From the NCBI GenBank assembly GCA_013399695.1, contig VXAU01003504.1, positions 473,886 through 537,885 on the forward strand: a stretch of DNA of 64,000 bases, written 5' to 3'. Under the pieces are notes generated by a model. The model was not told where the DNA came from and made no database searches. It saw only the letters and a program-made list of their open reading frames with translations. The stretch is from Formicarius rufipectus. Lineage: Eukaryota > Chordata > Aves > Passeriformes > Formicariidae. How positions within the stretch are numbered: position 1 is the stretch's first letter; each line of letters starts with the position of its first letter. A program made the position numbers and the translations under genes. This document shows positions 39,501 to 51,934 of this stretch, piece by piece.

Positions 39501-42500
39501 TTAACTCTTGTTTTGTAAACCTTCTAGCAGAAGCTGATAACATTAACCAGGAGATATTTCTCCACCAAATTTAGGGTTCGATAACAAAAAATTGTAAAAT
39601 ACTTGGGTTTAGAATCTGTTGTTGTAAAGAATGGCAAATGCACTTAACTTTAATTATGACCTCTGAATTGACAAGACCAATGACTAACAACCTTTTGGTG
39701 AAAGGTGAGAAAACAGGTAACAGTTTTTAGGCTTTTTATACAAGGTTTCATTACATTTAAAAACATTCAGTAATCTTTAAATGCCTGGAATGTGAAAGAT
39801 ACCTTTTTAGTATGTAGCCCACAGCTACAGCCTGAATGTTTGTTTTGGCATCAAATTGTCTAAGTGTTGGGGTTTGCCTTCCCTCTCCTTTTCATTATAT
39901 TCTTTTTTCTTCTGCCTTTTTTTTTTTCCCCAGCTGAGCCCATCTCATTCTTACTATGTTTGGATTGAACTGCATTAATTAGTACAGGGTGCTAGATTAC
40001 TCTTGTGAAGCAAGCTTAAAAGAGTGTAATGAACAAGAGAAGCAGCAGTGTTAGCACAATAACATGCAGATGGACCTATTGAAGGATAAAAATAATTACT
40101 TGAGGACTAATGTCAAACTATTTCTGATAAGAATTTTTTTAATAACCCTTTGTCCCTTCTGCATTGTGCAACCCCAGCATGCCAGGCGAGCTTTTCATCA
40201 GGAACCAACCCTTCCTGCCCCAGCAGCACACAGCTCCTTCCACAACCTCTGAAACACTATCCAGCCTCTCTCATGGTCTCTCAAAAATAAACGTGGTCGG
40301 TTCTACACCACCTTTAAGTTGGGATGAATGTTATTTTCCTTGTTTTGCAGGTTAATTACTTTGGAAAGCACTCTCTGCAGTGCAGCATTCTGCACTGGGA
40401 CCTACCCTGTATGCTGTGTATTCACATGAGCCCAGGAACTCAGGGAGCCCCTCGAGAGCGTCATACCAAGCTTTTTTTCCCCCTTCTGAACTCCCTGCTG
40501 GTCACGATCAATGAATTTTCACAGCTGCCAACAACTGCAGGGAGCACAGTCAAGGACTGCCTGGTTTTGATGCATTTGCCAAATCAGCTCTCTTGCAGGG
40601 TCAGGTACAGCACTGATGGCAAAAGCCAGAGACGTTCAGGAGGAAATAAAAGGCAGTGCAGATAAAACCCCTCAGAGATAATTATGAGATGAAACACATT
40701 ATGAGATGACATTTTGCATTTCCAGAAGGGGCTTGGGTTTTTCTTCCCCACCTCACTTTCACTTCCATGGTGGAAGTTACGGGCTCCTGTGGAAAGGACT
40801 GGGAACAGAATTCTGAACCATCTCACCATGTCAGCCGCTCTGAATCAAAACAGCAGTCTCCCAATCCAACTTACTGCAGAATATGCATCAACTGCCTAAA
40901 ACAAGGCAAAGTTTGTTTTTCCATCACTGAAACCACCTAGTAGTCTTAGCAAGGCTGGGGAATTTCAAAAGAGAAATCAGTAACACAGGGAAAGCAAGAG
41001 GACACCATCCATCCACTCCTACATCTTTACTTTCCAGCACAGGATATTCCTCCTTCATTTCTTCCCACCAGAGGTCTCCACAGGTTTTTTCAAGATGACA
41101 CAAGCTGTTGAAAGACCAGATTTTTCCCTGTGAAATGGATTTTGGGTTTTTGGTACATCTGCAGCAAAACAAACTGGTCTCTACAAGATTTACATCCCAA
41201 GATTATGGTTTGCTTTTCAAGAGAAGCTCTAGTTTGGCTTTGCTTGGTTTAAATGAAAGAGGGAGAAAGCAAGACACTATGACCTGTTTTACAAGTCCAA
41301 TCAGACCTACTGAATGTGCACAGCATCTATGTGCAAGGCTGAGAGTGGAATGTGTAGTATGTACTGCTGATTACTTGATTTTCTTAAACCAAACACAAAT
41401 GAAGTTTGCAGAATGAGCTGAATTAAACAAAGCCCAAGTTCATCCATTATTCAGAACAAGACAAGGACAGATTTGACTTCCATTTTTCAAGGAGTTATTG
41501 CAGCAAAGAATCTTGAGCAAAACAACCTCTATAGAACCATCTAGTAAACCCTTTTCTTAAAGCTTTTTCAACAAAATTTTATATGGCAGAATGCATCAAC
41601 TGGCAATAGTCTTCAGAAATTGTGTTTCTTAACATCCTTTTGACAGTAACACAAGGATGCCTTGACTGGTTCCCGAATTTTATGTCCACATCCAGCTGCC
41701 CTCAACACAGAAGCTTTCATTGCCTGGTCCAATTTCTCCCTGCTTGTCACAAGGAGGGGTTAAGAGTACTGCAAGAAGGCCCTTGGTACTTTCCCAAGAA
41801 GGGCCAAGTGGATTTCTTATCTCACTCTCCTACAATCACAGACACTCCCTTTAGGCAGACCTTTACTCCAGCAATGCTTAGTCCACAGGTTTACACTGCA
41901 GAGCCAACCAAACCCCTACACAGCCTACCACACCACAGTTTAGAAACACCACCCAGTGCTCAAGAAACAACACCCAAAAACCCAAGAGCCACTTAGGGAA
42001 AGTTTGCTTGTAATACCAACCTCTCCAGTCAAGTAAGTGCAGGGGGCTCATGCTGACCGGCAGGGAGGAGCACAGGCTAAGGGGGCAATTCAGACAAGCC
42101 TTGAATGGAGAGTGGAGCCTTCTGCTTTACAGTGGCAAGTCCACGGGAAGCTCTCAGCAGCCAGATCTGTCTCAGGTGCCTGATTTTCCTTTTCATGTTC
42201 TTTTGTCAGGATATTTCATTGTCTACACTTTCACAATAACAAATTAATGAGATTTTTTGTAAAAAAGTAAATAAATAAGCCCTGCCTGTGCAGTCCACGG
42301 GGGGCTGACCTGCGGTGCACCCGCAGAACTCACTGCTCTGATCCCCTTCCCTGCAGCACCAGGACCTGGCAACTGCCACGTGAATAAACACAAAACAGTT
42401 AGAAAAAACACACTTCCTCACCTCATACATAACAGGGCAATTGAAAGCTGGTTTGAGAAGGTGAAGTGCCAGCCCATCTGTGTGCTGTGGAACCCACCCC

Positions 42501-43739
42501 ACTCTGCAGACACATCACCTGCCCCTCTCCACGCTCGCTGTGGGTAAGGCAATAAAACACATCAGTAACAGGAGTCACAGAAAAACAGTTTTAGCAAACT
42601 TCAGCAAGGAATGCTTAATTCAAATTCCATCTCCTCTCCTCACTGACTATAAAGCCTACAGAAAATTTTAAGACAGACATTGAGCAACATCAACCCTCCC
42701 TTTGATTTTAGTCATGTTCTATGACCTACTCATACCTCTACCTACAGACCAAAAACAATACCTCTCTACAACAATGTATGCGAGTTACTGAGGATGCCCT
42801 ATTGTGTGTTAACTCTTCCTATTTTGAAGCACTACAAGTAAAAATGTTTGACGTATTCTCATGATAAAAAGCACAAAAAAATAAGTAAAATTCTTTGACA
42901 AATGCTGCCTGAAATATAGTTTCAAGCCATCAGAATTAAATGCCTATATTAAATGCTATCTTTTTGTACTAAAAGATATGCAAGAGACTTTTTGGCACAC
43001 CACTGTCGGTTTTAATTGGACTCTATTCCCTTTTACATGACTTATTGCTCTTTCAAATAGCATTCAAACAGAAGGCTTTTTTGGGTTTAAGTCTGAAAAC
43101 AGTAGAGAAAAGAAATTACTTTTCTGCAGTTCCTGCAGAACATAAGAGTGTGTATCTTTCACCAACACCACAGTTTTAGGAAACAGAAACTTCCTCCTCC
43201 AATTTGTCCAGCACAGATTTAAGAAATCCTGCACAGAGGAGGATGATCTTTGCCGTTCTCAGTGCCTGAGCAAGTCCGACATTCACACGGAGATACACAA
43301 AGGTTTTTATTCCTGTTCCACAGAAAATCAAATGTCTACATTAGGACTTGGACAAAGCAAATCTCAGAAGCTGCAAGTGCCTCCATTAATTAATTAATGC
43401 CTCCATCCTCTTCCTCTCCTTACAATCCGTGGCCACCTCCCAAAGATTACAGTTCAGCACAGGCAGGAGGAGAAGAATCTGGCACCAAGCATCTTTTAAA
43501 GCTCCCTTCCAAACCAACAGCACCAGGGTTTTCTTTGGCTTTATTACTTAAGGCCATGGTTTAGACTACACAAAGCAGTTTCTACCATTTGAAGGCACAC
43601 AGAAAGTATGAACGCACTAAAAGCTTGTGAGTGGGCAGGATGGGTGGAATGGTACCAGCTTGCAGGACTTGTTTAGAAGAGAAAGTTCCCATCCCCACCT
43701 CAGGTGCCCAGATTATGGAACTGAGTTATACAATCCATT

Positions 43740-43794
43740 AAAAAAAAAAAAAGAAAAAGAAAAAAAAAAAAAAAAAAAAAAAAGGGCACAAACA

Positions 43795-43847
<53 letters not shown>

Positions 43848-43861
43848 TCATACCTACAAAA
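43740..43861. repeat. Very long poly-A tract in two modules
   Basis: The plus strand has A13, G, A5, G and A24, then gggcacaaacac, then A48, then gggctcatacctac and more A. The two linkers resemble each other (gggcacaaacac and gggctcatacctac), suggesting a poly-A plus linker unit that was duplicated. It is poly-T (U48 at its longest) on the EHBP1 transcript strand. No transposon body was recognised before it. Long open frames of Lys or Phe here are artefacts. The exact length is likely unreliable in the assembly. Confidence 0.9.
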
Positions 43862-45462
43862 AAGCAAACAAATGCTAAGACACATGGCAGTCTGCCTGTC
43901 TGTAAGTTTGAAAAGCTTGAATAGATGCCTGAAGCTAAAAAGACAGTGCAAGCTGTGGAGTCAGACTCCAAAGGAGATTGTAGGCTGCCACTGGGCAGCA
44001 CAACACAAGCACACAGCTAAGGGGCAGACTGCTCTGCTGGTCCCACACCATAAGAGCAGTGTGGAAGGGCTGCTGTGATACAAACTCATATTTACTCTTC
44101 CAAATGATGACTTTACTGAGCCTTAAATTAATCCATACTTACTCTGACGCATGGGGACTCCTGGCTCATGCACAGTGAGCCCTCCAATTAAAAGATTCCT
44201 CATCTGTCACCAGCCTTCTTTTGCTTATGCAAATTCGTATCACACAGGGGGAAAAAAAAAAAAATAAGACAGAAAAGGAAGGGAGGAGCGGCCAGTGAAA
44301 TCATGGCATGCTGTGCTTTCCTCTGTCTCTGTCCAGGAGACCAGACTTTGCAAATATTGTCAGGTGTTCTCAGCCACAGCCTCAACAGACTTGGAATGAA
44401 TTATGAACTCACTTTCAGCAAGGGGTTCAAATATGAGATCTTGACCTGCTTCTTCTGCTCTGATTCTGGCATCTCCTTGCCTGTGTGACCAACCACAGGA
44501 TTATGAACCACCTGCTTTCAGCAGAGCACTCAGTTACTGGGAGGAACACTCCTTAATACCTGGGACAGCAGTGGAAGCAACACACCTTTCTGCCACCCTT
44601 CAGAGGCACAAAACCAGAAAGTTTTACCAACTCCAATAATGCACCAGCTATTGGGAACCTCTGAAGCAGCCACAGCCTCAAAACACCACAGAGAAACACA
44701 AGAACCTTGCATTCAAACTTGGGTCCCAATCAGTGTCACACACTTGCAAAACAAAAATACCCCAAAACCTCCACAGACCTCACTCAACCAGTCCAAGCTT
44801 AATGAGACTACCAAAATGTAAAAATTGAGAATAAGCCAACGTGATAAATTTAGCAGCAGTATGCTGTATGTAGATGTTTGCCAAAGTTAAGCCATGATTT
44901 TCCTGCATGTCAATGAAAACATTACCAGACTTACAAAATGTTTGTACATGGTTTCCAGGGAAGTGGAAACTGCCATGACCATCTTCCATGAGATGTCCCA
45001 TTTCATGCTGGTGGCCTTCTGAGAGCTGGTTTAAGATGGAGACAAAGCCACACAAAGTGAAATTACTTGTTCAGTATTTACAGCTAAACAACTGTTTCAA
45101 AGACTGCAAAATTAGAATGAGTTCTCCTCTTCCTGTTCTGTCTGTTACACTGCTTTTCCAAGCTGCCTCCTGAAACAGAAATTACCACTTCTGATTACAG
45201 AAGTCAATCTCAAAAACAACACCAATTATTTCTATTTGCAGGTCAAAAGTTCCTCCCTCTAGAACTGTACACTCCAAAGTCTAAAAATTTGTATCACTCT
45301 TAGGAACTTAAAACTGGCTAAGCCTTTTAAATAATGCCCTCAAAAGTAACACTCATGGCTTGTATCCAGCAGCAAGTATTGGCTATGAAAAAATGTATGT
45401 TAAATCATGGATACTCAAGAGACCAAACAAAACCTCCTGCCAATATTAGGGGCCTGATATGG

Positions 45463-45487
45463 TAAACAAAACAAACAAACAAAAAAT
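45463..45487. repeat. (AAAC)n short repeat
   Basis: About five aaac units (aaacaaaacaaacaaacaaa). It is intronic simple sequence. Confidence 0.85.
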
Positions 45488-48453
45488 CCTAACTGAAAGA
45501 CTTCTCTATTTTGAAATGTAAAAAATGTAAAAAAAATTAATTTCACAGCTTTTAAAAACTGAAGAATATTTTGAAAACACCAAGCTTCATAATCTGCAGA
45601 TACAATTGATTAAACATTTCTATTTCAAGGTCAAAAAAATCCCCTAAGAACACCACCAGGTAAGGATCTAGACAGATTTTGCCAATAACTGCTGTTTGTA
45701 GGATGCCTTGCAGCAATCTGAACTAGATTGTATCTAATTATTTCAAGATGAGCTAAGCTGGAAATCAACAGCATATTTAATATAACTGTTTCAAGCACTT
45801 TTCAGTTAAAAAAGCAAACATACAGTACCTACAGTATTGCTGAATTTGTGCTGATGCCAAAAGAAACACACAGGAAATCACATCTTTCAGCCAGCCGGGT
45901 TTTTCTGTTTGTGGGTTTTATTTTAACTTCCTATACGGAATTTTTCTCTGTTACAACCCAAGTCAGACAACACCCCCACAAACAAACCACTCAGAGTCAG
46001 GGCAGCCCTTTGCCTCAGCATCCCTGCAGAAGAAACTCAGAGCAGTGGTCCTTCCCAATTTCCTCAGCACACCAAGCTGCACCTCTCCTCCAAAAAGCTT
46101 ACAGCTGGTTGCTAACAACCCACAGGAGGACACTCTCCGAGGTCCTTCATATACCCAGAATTGTTGGACTGTTAAAATCAACACCATCCTTTCCTTGCTT
46201 ACATTCCTAATGAAGACACATAGATACAAGCATCATCTTCTTCCAGGCCTGGACACTAAACCTGGTCACTACCTTGGCTACCACACTGCCCTCTCCTTTC
46301 TTTCTGTGCTGTCACAGTTGGTATTTTATGTCAGCTTAAACCAGACAGAACCCAGACCTTTCCCATGCTGTAGTGAAATGCCTGATCGTGTTTGAGCTGC
46401 CTTACACAGCTGAAGGACCTTCAGCAGTTGCAAAGTAATATCTTCAGCCACAGAAGACATGCCTGGATGCTGTCCAGATTTTTTGTTATGTGGATTTGAT
46501 GTCTTATGAGCTGGATTCCAGTCTTGTACCATTAAATGAGGTAGAGGCCCTCTATCCCACAGCACCCACAGCTTAAAAGATTAAGTATTTTTGTCTCACC
46601 CTAGACTTCAATTTTACTCTAATTCAAAAATTTGTTATCAGTAAACACAAATGTGTCTGGTATGTAAGGCAGTTCTCCTTGGAAGCAGAAAGGTGAATAA
46701 AAAGGGCGGCTAGGTTGGTTTCTGGGCAAAATACCCTTTTAATCTTGCAAAGTGAGAGCCATCCACTTAAAGTAAAAGACAAAGCCTCTCAAACAAACTT
46801 GCCTGCCAAGTGAAGAAGTGTCCTTACAGTGACACAAACCTCCTATCAAATTAGGTGCTGCCGGATCTGATATTAATTGAGGATGAATATGAAGAAAAAC
46901 TTCAATTTCAAGCTTTTAGAAGGGTATTACAGTAAATGAAATTATGATAAGTTGCTGTAAATTGTTCCATGCCAAATCAGAACTTTAATGCATTTGCCTA
47001 GTTGAGGTCAAAGAAGCCAAATGAATAAAATCCACCCAGTAAACTAACCATCAGGGGAGTGGGAATCAATTTTAGCTGTGCAGAGTTCTCGCAGAGAGCA
47101 CTGAGGGGGAAAACCAGTTATGTGCAGAATCATCAGCATGGACAACAGAGATGTGTGGGTGCACAAACTTCTTGGACTCTGCAAAATAAGATTTTCCACA
47201 TATTTCAGCGTATTTGACACAAAACGCGCTTTTCATCCTTAAAACAAACAAAGCTCAAAAGTTGCAGCCTGCAGAAGAATTTTGACATATTTCCTTCTGG
47301 AGCACTGAGATGGAACACCAGCCTTGGCACATGCGTGTGCACGGCCCTGCTCCAGCAGCACCTCCAAAAGACCACGGAGGAACACTTGGGAGCATTAAGC
47401 CCACCAGGCTACCACAGTGAGGAGCAGATCTCTTGAACTGAGTGCATTCAGCAAGGCTTTATTTATGCACTGCATGCTTTAAGTCAGCCCTCCTTACCTT
47501 TTCCACTTTCTGAGCTCAGACAAGACCTTACAGAGAACGCTTCTCTCAGTTTGATCTGTTCATTCAACCTTGTCTCTTCGGCTCTGGCAGATGAGCTCTG
47601 TTTCACACATCACCCCATGCAGTACCAACACCATCTCAGCTGCTTTTCTTCTCCAAAGCCCCTGCTCGAGGAGTCACAGCTGCTGTCCTTGGCACTGCAG
47701 CTCTCACTTGGACCTGACCCGGACAAAGGTTAGACAGGAGACCTGGCAGGCTAAACCCTTTGGCCCCTTTCACTGCAGGGAAGTCGAGAGTCTCCCTTCC
47801 CACTGCTCTGGCTTTTCAGATAATGGTCAGTTTTAACATACACGGGGCTTGTGTTTGTTTGTTCTGCAGCCAGACAAGCAATATCGTGCCAAATGAGGTG
47901 TGAATTTACTCCTTTATTTCAATCCTGTTAATGTGCAAAGATGTTTTGGGCCGCTGAAACGCTCAAACTTCAAAGGCAACAAAAATGAGTGTTTTGGAGG
48001 AGAAAATTAGGAAGCCCAAGTGTAAAGCAGAGCCAGACATTTGGCTTTTGTCACATCACTGAAACAATGCAAAGGAACCTTTAACCTCCCCAAAACAGGG
48101 ATTCCTTGTGCCAGCTGAGGATGCCAGAATCTGATGCACTCCCACTCCTGTACAGCAGCACCACAGCCCCTACAAGTGCTCTGCCCCTGCCACATCCACG
48201 CTCAGAGCCGTGAGACCTTCCCATAAGGACACCCAGCAAATCCGAAGTGTCTGAGCCGTGCCTGGCGTGCGTGGCCCATCCCCAGCAGCACCTGCGGGCA
48301 CATCCCACCAGCCTTCCCCGAGGTGTGCAGCCCAGCAGAGCTCTCTGCCTGCTCAGTGAAACCTGTCCCTCGGCAGCAGGAGGGCAGAAGGTGGCAGAGT
48401 AGAAACTGGGAGCCATGAGGAACAAAGCACAGACAAGCTCGTGCCTTGAATAC

Positions 48454-48993
48454 TTCACAGAATCACAGAACATGCCAAGTTGGAAGGGATCCACAAGGAC
48501 AATCAAGTCCAACTCCTGGCCCTGCACAGAACCATGAATCCAAGAGTCACACCATGTGCCCAAAGGTATTGCCCTAACACTTCAACTCTGTCAGGCTTGC
48601 TGCTGTAACCACTGCCCTGGGAAGACTCTTCCATAATTCAACCACTCTCTGGGTGAAGACCTTTTTGCTAATGTCCAACCTAACCCTCCCCTGACACAGC
48701 TTCAGGCCATTCCCTCAGGTCCCGTCACTGGTCACCACAGAACAGAGGTCAGTGCCTGCCCCTCCTCTCCCCTCACAAGGAACTTGTAACTGCAATGAGG
48801 TCTCCCCTCAGTCTCCTCTACTCCAGGCTGAACAGACCAAGTGCTTTCAGCCACTCCTCACACGACATCTCCTCAAGGCCCTTCACCATCCTCACTGTCC
48901 TCCTTTGGACACTCTCTTAAGAGCTTAATATTCTTCTTATATTGCAGTAACCAAAACTGCACACAATGTTCAAGGTGAGGCCACACCACTTCC
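48454..48993 (-). mobile_element. CR1 LINE 3' end, about 540 bases
   Basis: The left edge is ttcacagaatcacagaac, the reverse complement of the CR1 ATTCTGTG tail. Next comes ttggaaggga and the 3' untranslated part. Further right are ctccaggctgaacagacc (the LFSLE region of the reverse transcriptase) and tcctcctttggacactctc. On the minus strand this gives the usual CR1 order: coding remnant (QFWLLQYK-like, then LGLFSLE), then a 3' untranslated region, then the tail. In-frame stops break the coding remnant. The element is cut off at its 5' side near 48993. It lies in the same orientation as EHBP1 and looks slightly younger than the copy at 4831, because both tail octamers are readable. Confidence 0.93.
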
Positions 48994-51918
48994 TACTTTA
49001 CCTCCCATAAAACCCCTCCAACATCCAAACAACCCCAGGATTTGAAGATGAATGCAGGTTCCCTATTCTCCTCAGCCATACTCTCCCTTAGCCCTCTTAC
49101 ATCTTCTAAGACATGGACAAGAATCACAAGTGCCCTGGGACCTTAAAGTTGGAACCCCCAAAAGGAGAAAAAAAGATTCAAATGATCAAGAGGGAAAAAA
49201 ACCAGTAAGGTAAAGATGACACAGGACCAGCTTCATCATATTATTAACAGCACTAGACATAGAACAAGCACCTACATTTTCCTTCTGCCTTTGAAGCATT
49301 TGATTTCTGTACAATTCTGGTCTTGAAGAACCAGACTGGCACTTCTGAAATGGGTGACAGGGGTTTGGTTCTCTCAGGAGAATCAAGAACATAGTGTGTG
49401 TCTCTGACCAGACAGTACAGTTCTGGCAGTTTAGCCTCATAAATATTTCAAATGTCTCCTGTGCTAGCCACTCTGTTCCTACACTAAGTCACAAGACAGG
49501 TAGGCTGGAGCAACAAACAAGTAAAATAATAGCAACAAACACACTATGTGGATTTCTTGGCATTTTTTTTATAAGGCTAGGAAATAAAATGTCATACCCC
49601 CACCCCCACATTCACATTCTCTCTTCCACAGGCATTAGATTTTGGGAGTGATTTTATGGATGTGACATGAAAGAAAAAGCTATCATGCAAATTCCAAGCA
49701 GAAAATAAATTACAGAATAAATTCCACAGCAACGCAAGGGGAGGGAGGGGAAGAGATCAGCAATTCTAATCTAGACAGTGTATGTATATATTGAAGCCAA
49801 CAAGCTTAAGCAGAATATTCCAGCTGTTCTGATTACACTGCAGTAATGACAAGGCTGAAGGCTGCTGCGCAGCCACAGCTTTGTTGGGTTGTTACTGAAC
49901 TCCACCCTACCAGCTTTATTCCCAAAAATCTTGAGAGTTCTCTTCCTTCCTTTAGTACTACAGCTTCTACATAAACACCTCTTTCAAAATACTTGGGTTT
50001 GAACTTCAGACAGACCGTAAAACTCATTTGCAAGTGAATCTGACACAAACAGTGTGGGTCCCCTGAACCCTTCCTAGGCTATCAAGTGCAATTACCTGCT
50101 TCAGGCATTCATCACCTCTGCAGAAGAGGAGCTTGGTTCTTATGGTCATTTTCTAATATCACCACCACTGGATAAAGTATTTTAGAAACATCACTCCTCA
50201 AAGGATGTACTCAGACTAGTACAAATTACTTTTTCCCCACCGACATTTACCCATTACACATACGCTTAATCACACTTCACTCAGAGAAAAAACAAATAGA
50301 AAACAAAAAACCCTCTCCAAAACAACAACCTTCCTTAAGGTTTCTGATGTTCCTGCACCAGTAACTGCAGAGTAATGACCATGTGGTCACCTCCCCTCCA
50401 GAATAACCAGTCCCATTTTTCTCATGTGCTCTCAAGGGAGGGGGCACTTTCCTAAGTCTGTAAAGGATAACTTGCAGCTCTTTGCTCCTCAGCTATGCAG
50501 TATCTTGCTATCATAAATCTGCGCTCATACAATTCCTATCACTACAGAGAGGGTTTCTTGCACCTTCTGCATAATTTATCTGTATTTCAGTTTCAGAGAC
50601 ATAAAATGGGGATCATATTTCTCCATCACAAAGCAGTCTTGGAAGACTGGATTAATAATGGAGCTGAGTGGCTGCAGGATTTTTGCGCAGAGAAATTGTT
50701 AGCACTTCATATTTAATTCCATACAGCAAAGTGTCGTTTTGTAGTTTTACACCATCACCACACACCAAGGAGCTGATACCACCTGGCCCTTAACAGGAGA
50801 TATAAATCCTGCTTTTAAGTAATCATGAGCCTAAAATGTAGAAGAGTTGATGAAAGATGATTTGTGCAGGCGAATTAGGCAGTGATCGGCAAGATGATTT
50901 GTCTGCACAGTTACAAGGGAAGCTGAAAGGAAGCCCAGTGCAGAACCAGGATTTTTTTACTTTTGTTCTTCCTACCACTAGGCCACACTCCAGCAGACTG
51001 AGAAGCAACAACTTTATTTCACCCTCCAAGTCAAAAATACCTACAAGAAAAAAAAATGCACAGAATTTATGAAGTCTGCTCTGAACGAAAGGAAGGTGCT
51101 CAACAGACTGACACAGAACTATTTATATAAGGAACAAAAATAACTTTTACTACTAAATAACTTTTAGCAACTGAAAGCCTGCATAACTTTGCAAGCTCTT
51201 CTAGTTTCAGTATTCTCAAAAAAACGACTCTGCAGCTTCTGGCTACATCTGGGTAGTGGCAGAAAGAGAGCACTGTGTGCAACTTCTTTGCTGTGACTGG
51301 AAACTTGCCCTGGGATGGAAAAAAAACTTAAAACTCCCACTGTACACACATACAAAACCAACTTCCCAGGTTCAAATAGAGAGAGATCATGCTCTGATAC
51401 AATAATTGTCTCAAAAAGCTGCAACTGTCAATAAGGACTTATCCTCCTGTAACTGCACACAGATGCACCAAATGGTGAGGATATGGAAGTGCTCTTTCTG
51501 TGTATGCTGCATTATCCCTCCCCTTTTCCCATCAGCCCCCTGGAAACTGGCACATGGCACCAATATGGAACACCACTTATACGGATAAAGAAAATACAAC
51601 ATGATGGCAATATAAAGATGCATCAGCTTGAAGTCACTATGACATCAATTTAACTGCATTTTGGAAGGCCAGGCACATGCTACAGTTTTATTTACAAGCC
51701 TTTAAGTCTTACAAAATATTATCAAATAATAAAAGAATACTCAGATTTTAGTATCATATAATATCTATAGCTAGACGTTTTCTGTCTTAAAGGTAGAAAT
51801 ATTCAAATAATGAAGTTTGTTTCCATTCAGCACAAAAAGAATCCCCAAAACACTTTAAATTTACATTTCTTCTTTCACTGTATGATTGTTACTATAGCAC
51901 TCATTCAAAAGGAGGTTA

Positions 51919-51934
51919 AATGCTAATTAGCATT
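51919..51934. promoter_or_regulatory. 16-bp perfect palindrome with homeodomain/POU-like core
   Basis: The sequence aatgctaattagcatt equals its own reverse complement. It contains TAATTA (homeodomain core) and ATGCTAAT on both strands, one base from the octamer ATGCAAAT bound by POU factors. It sits in AT-rich unique intron sequence free of recognised repeats. Binding is inferred from the motif only. Confidence 0.35.

Noticed and set aside
43627..44001. Poly-Lys and poly-Phe open frames of 83-87 codons.
   Set aside because: They are produced by the poly-A tract; there is no coding signal outside it.
48081..48563. 160-codon minus-strand frame.
   Set aside because: Its first part lies in the CR1 3' untranslated region and tail, and the rest is unrecognised intron; it is a chance frame.
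49685..49692. Exact octamer ATGCAAAT (also at 44227 and 56181).
   Set aside because: Occurrence at this rate is close to chance in 64 kb of AT-rich sequence, and nothing else marks these places.
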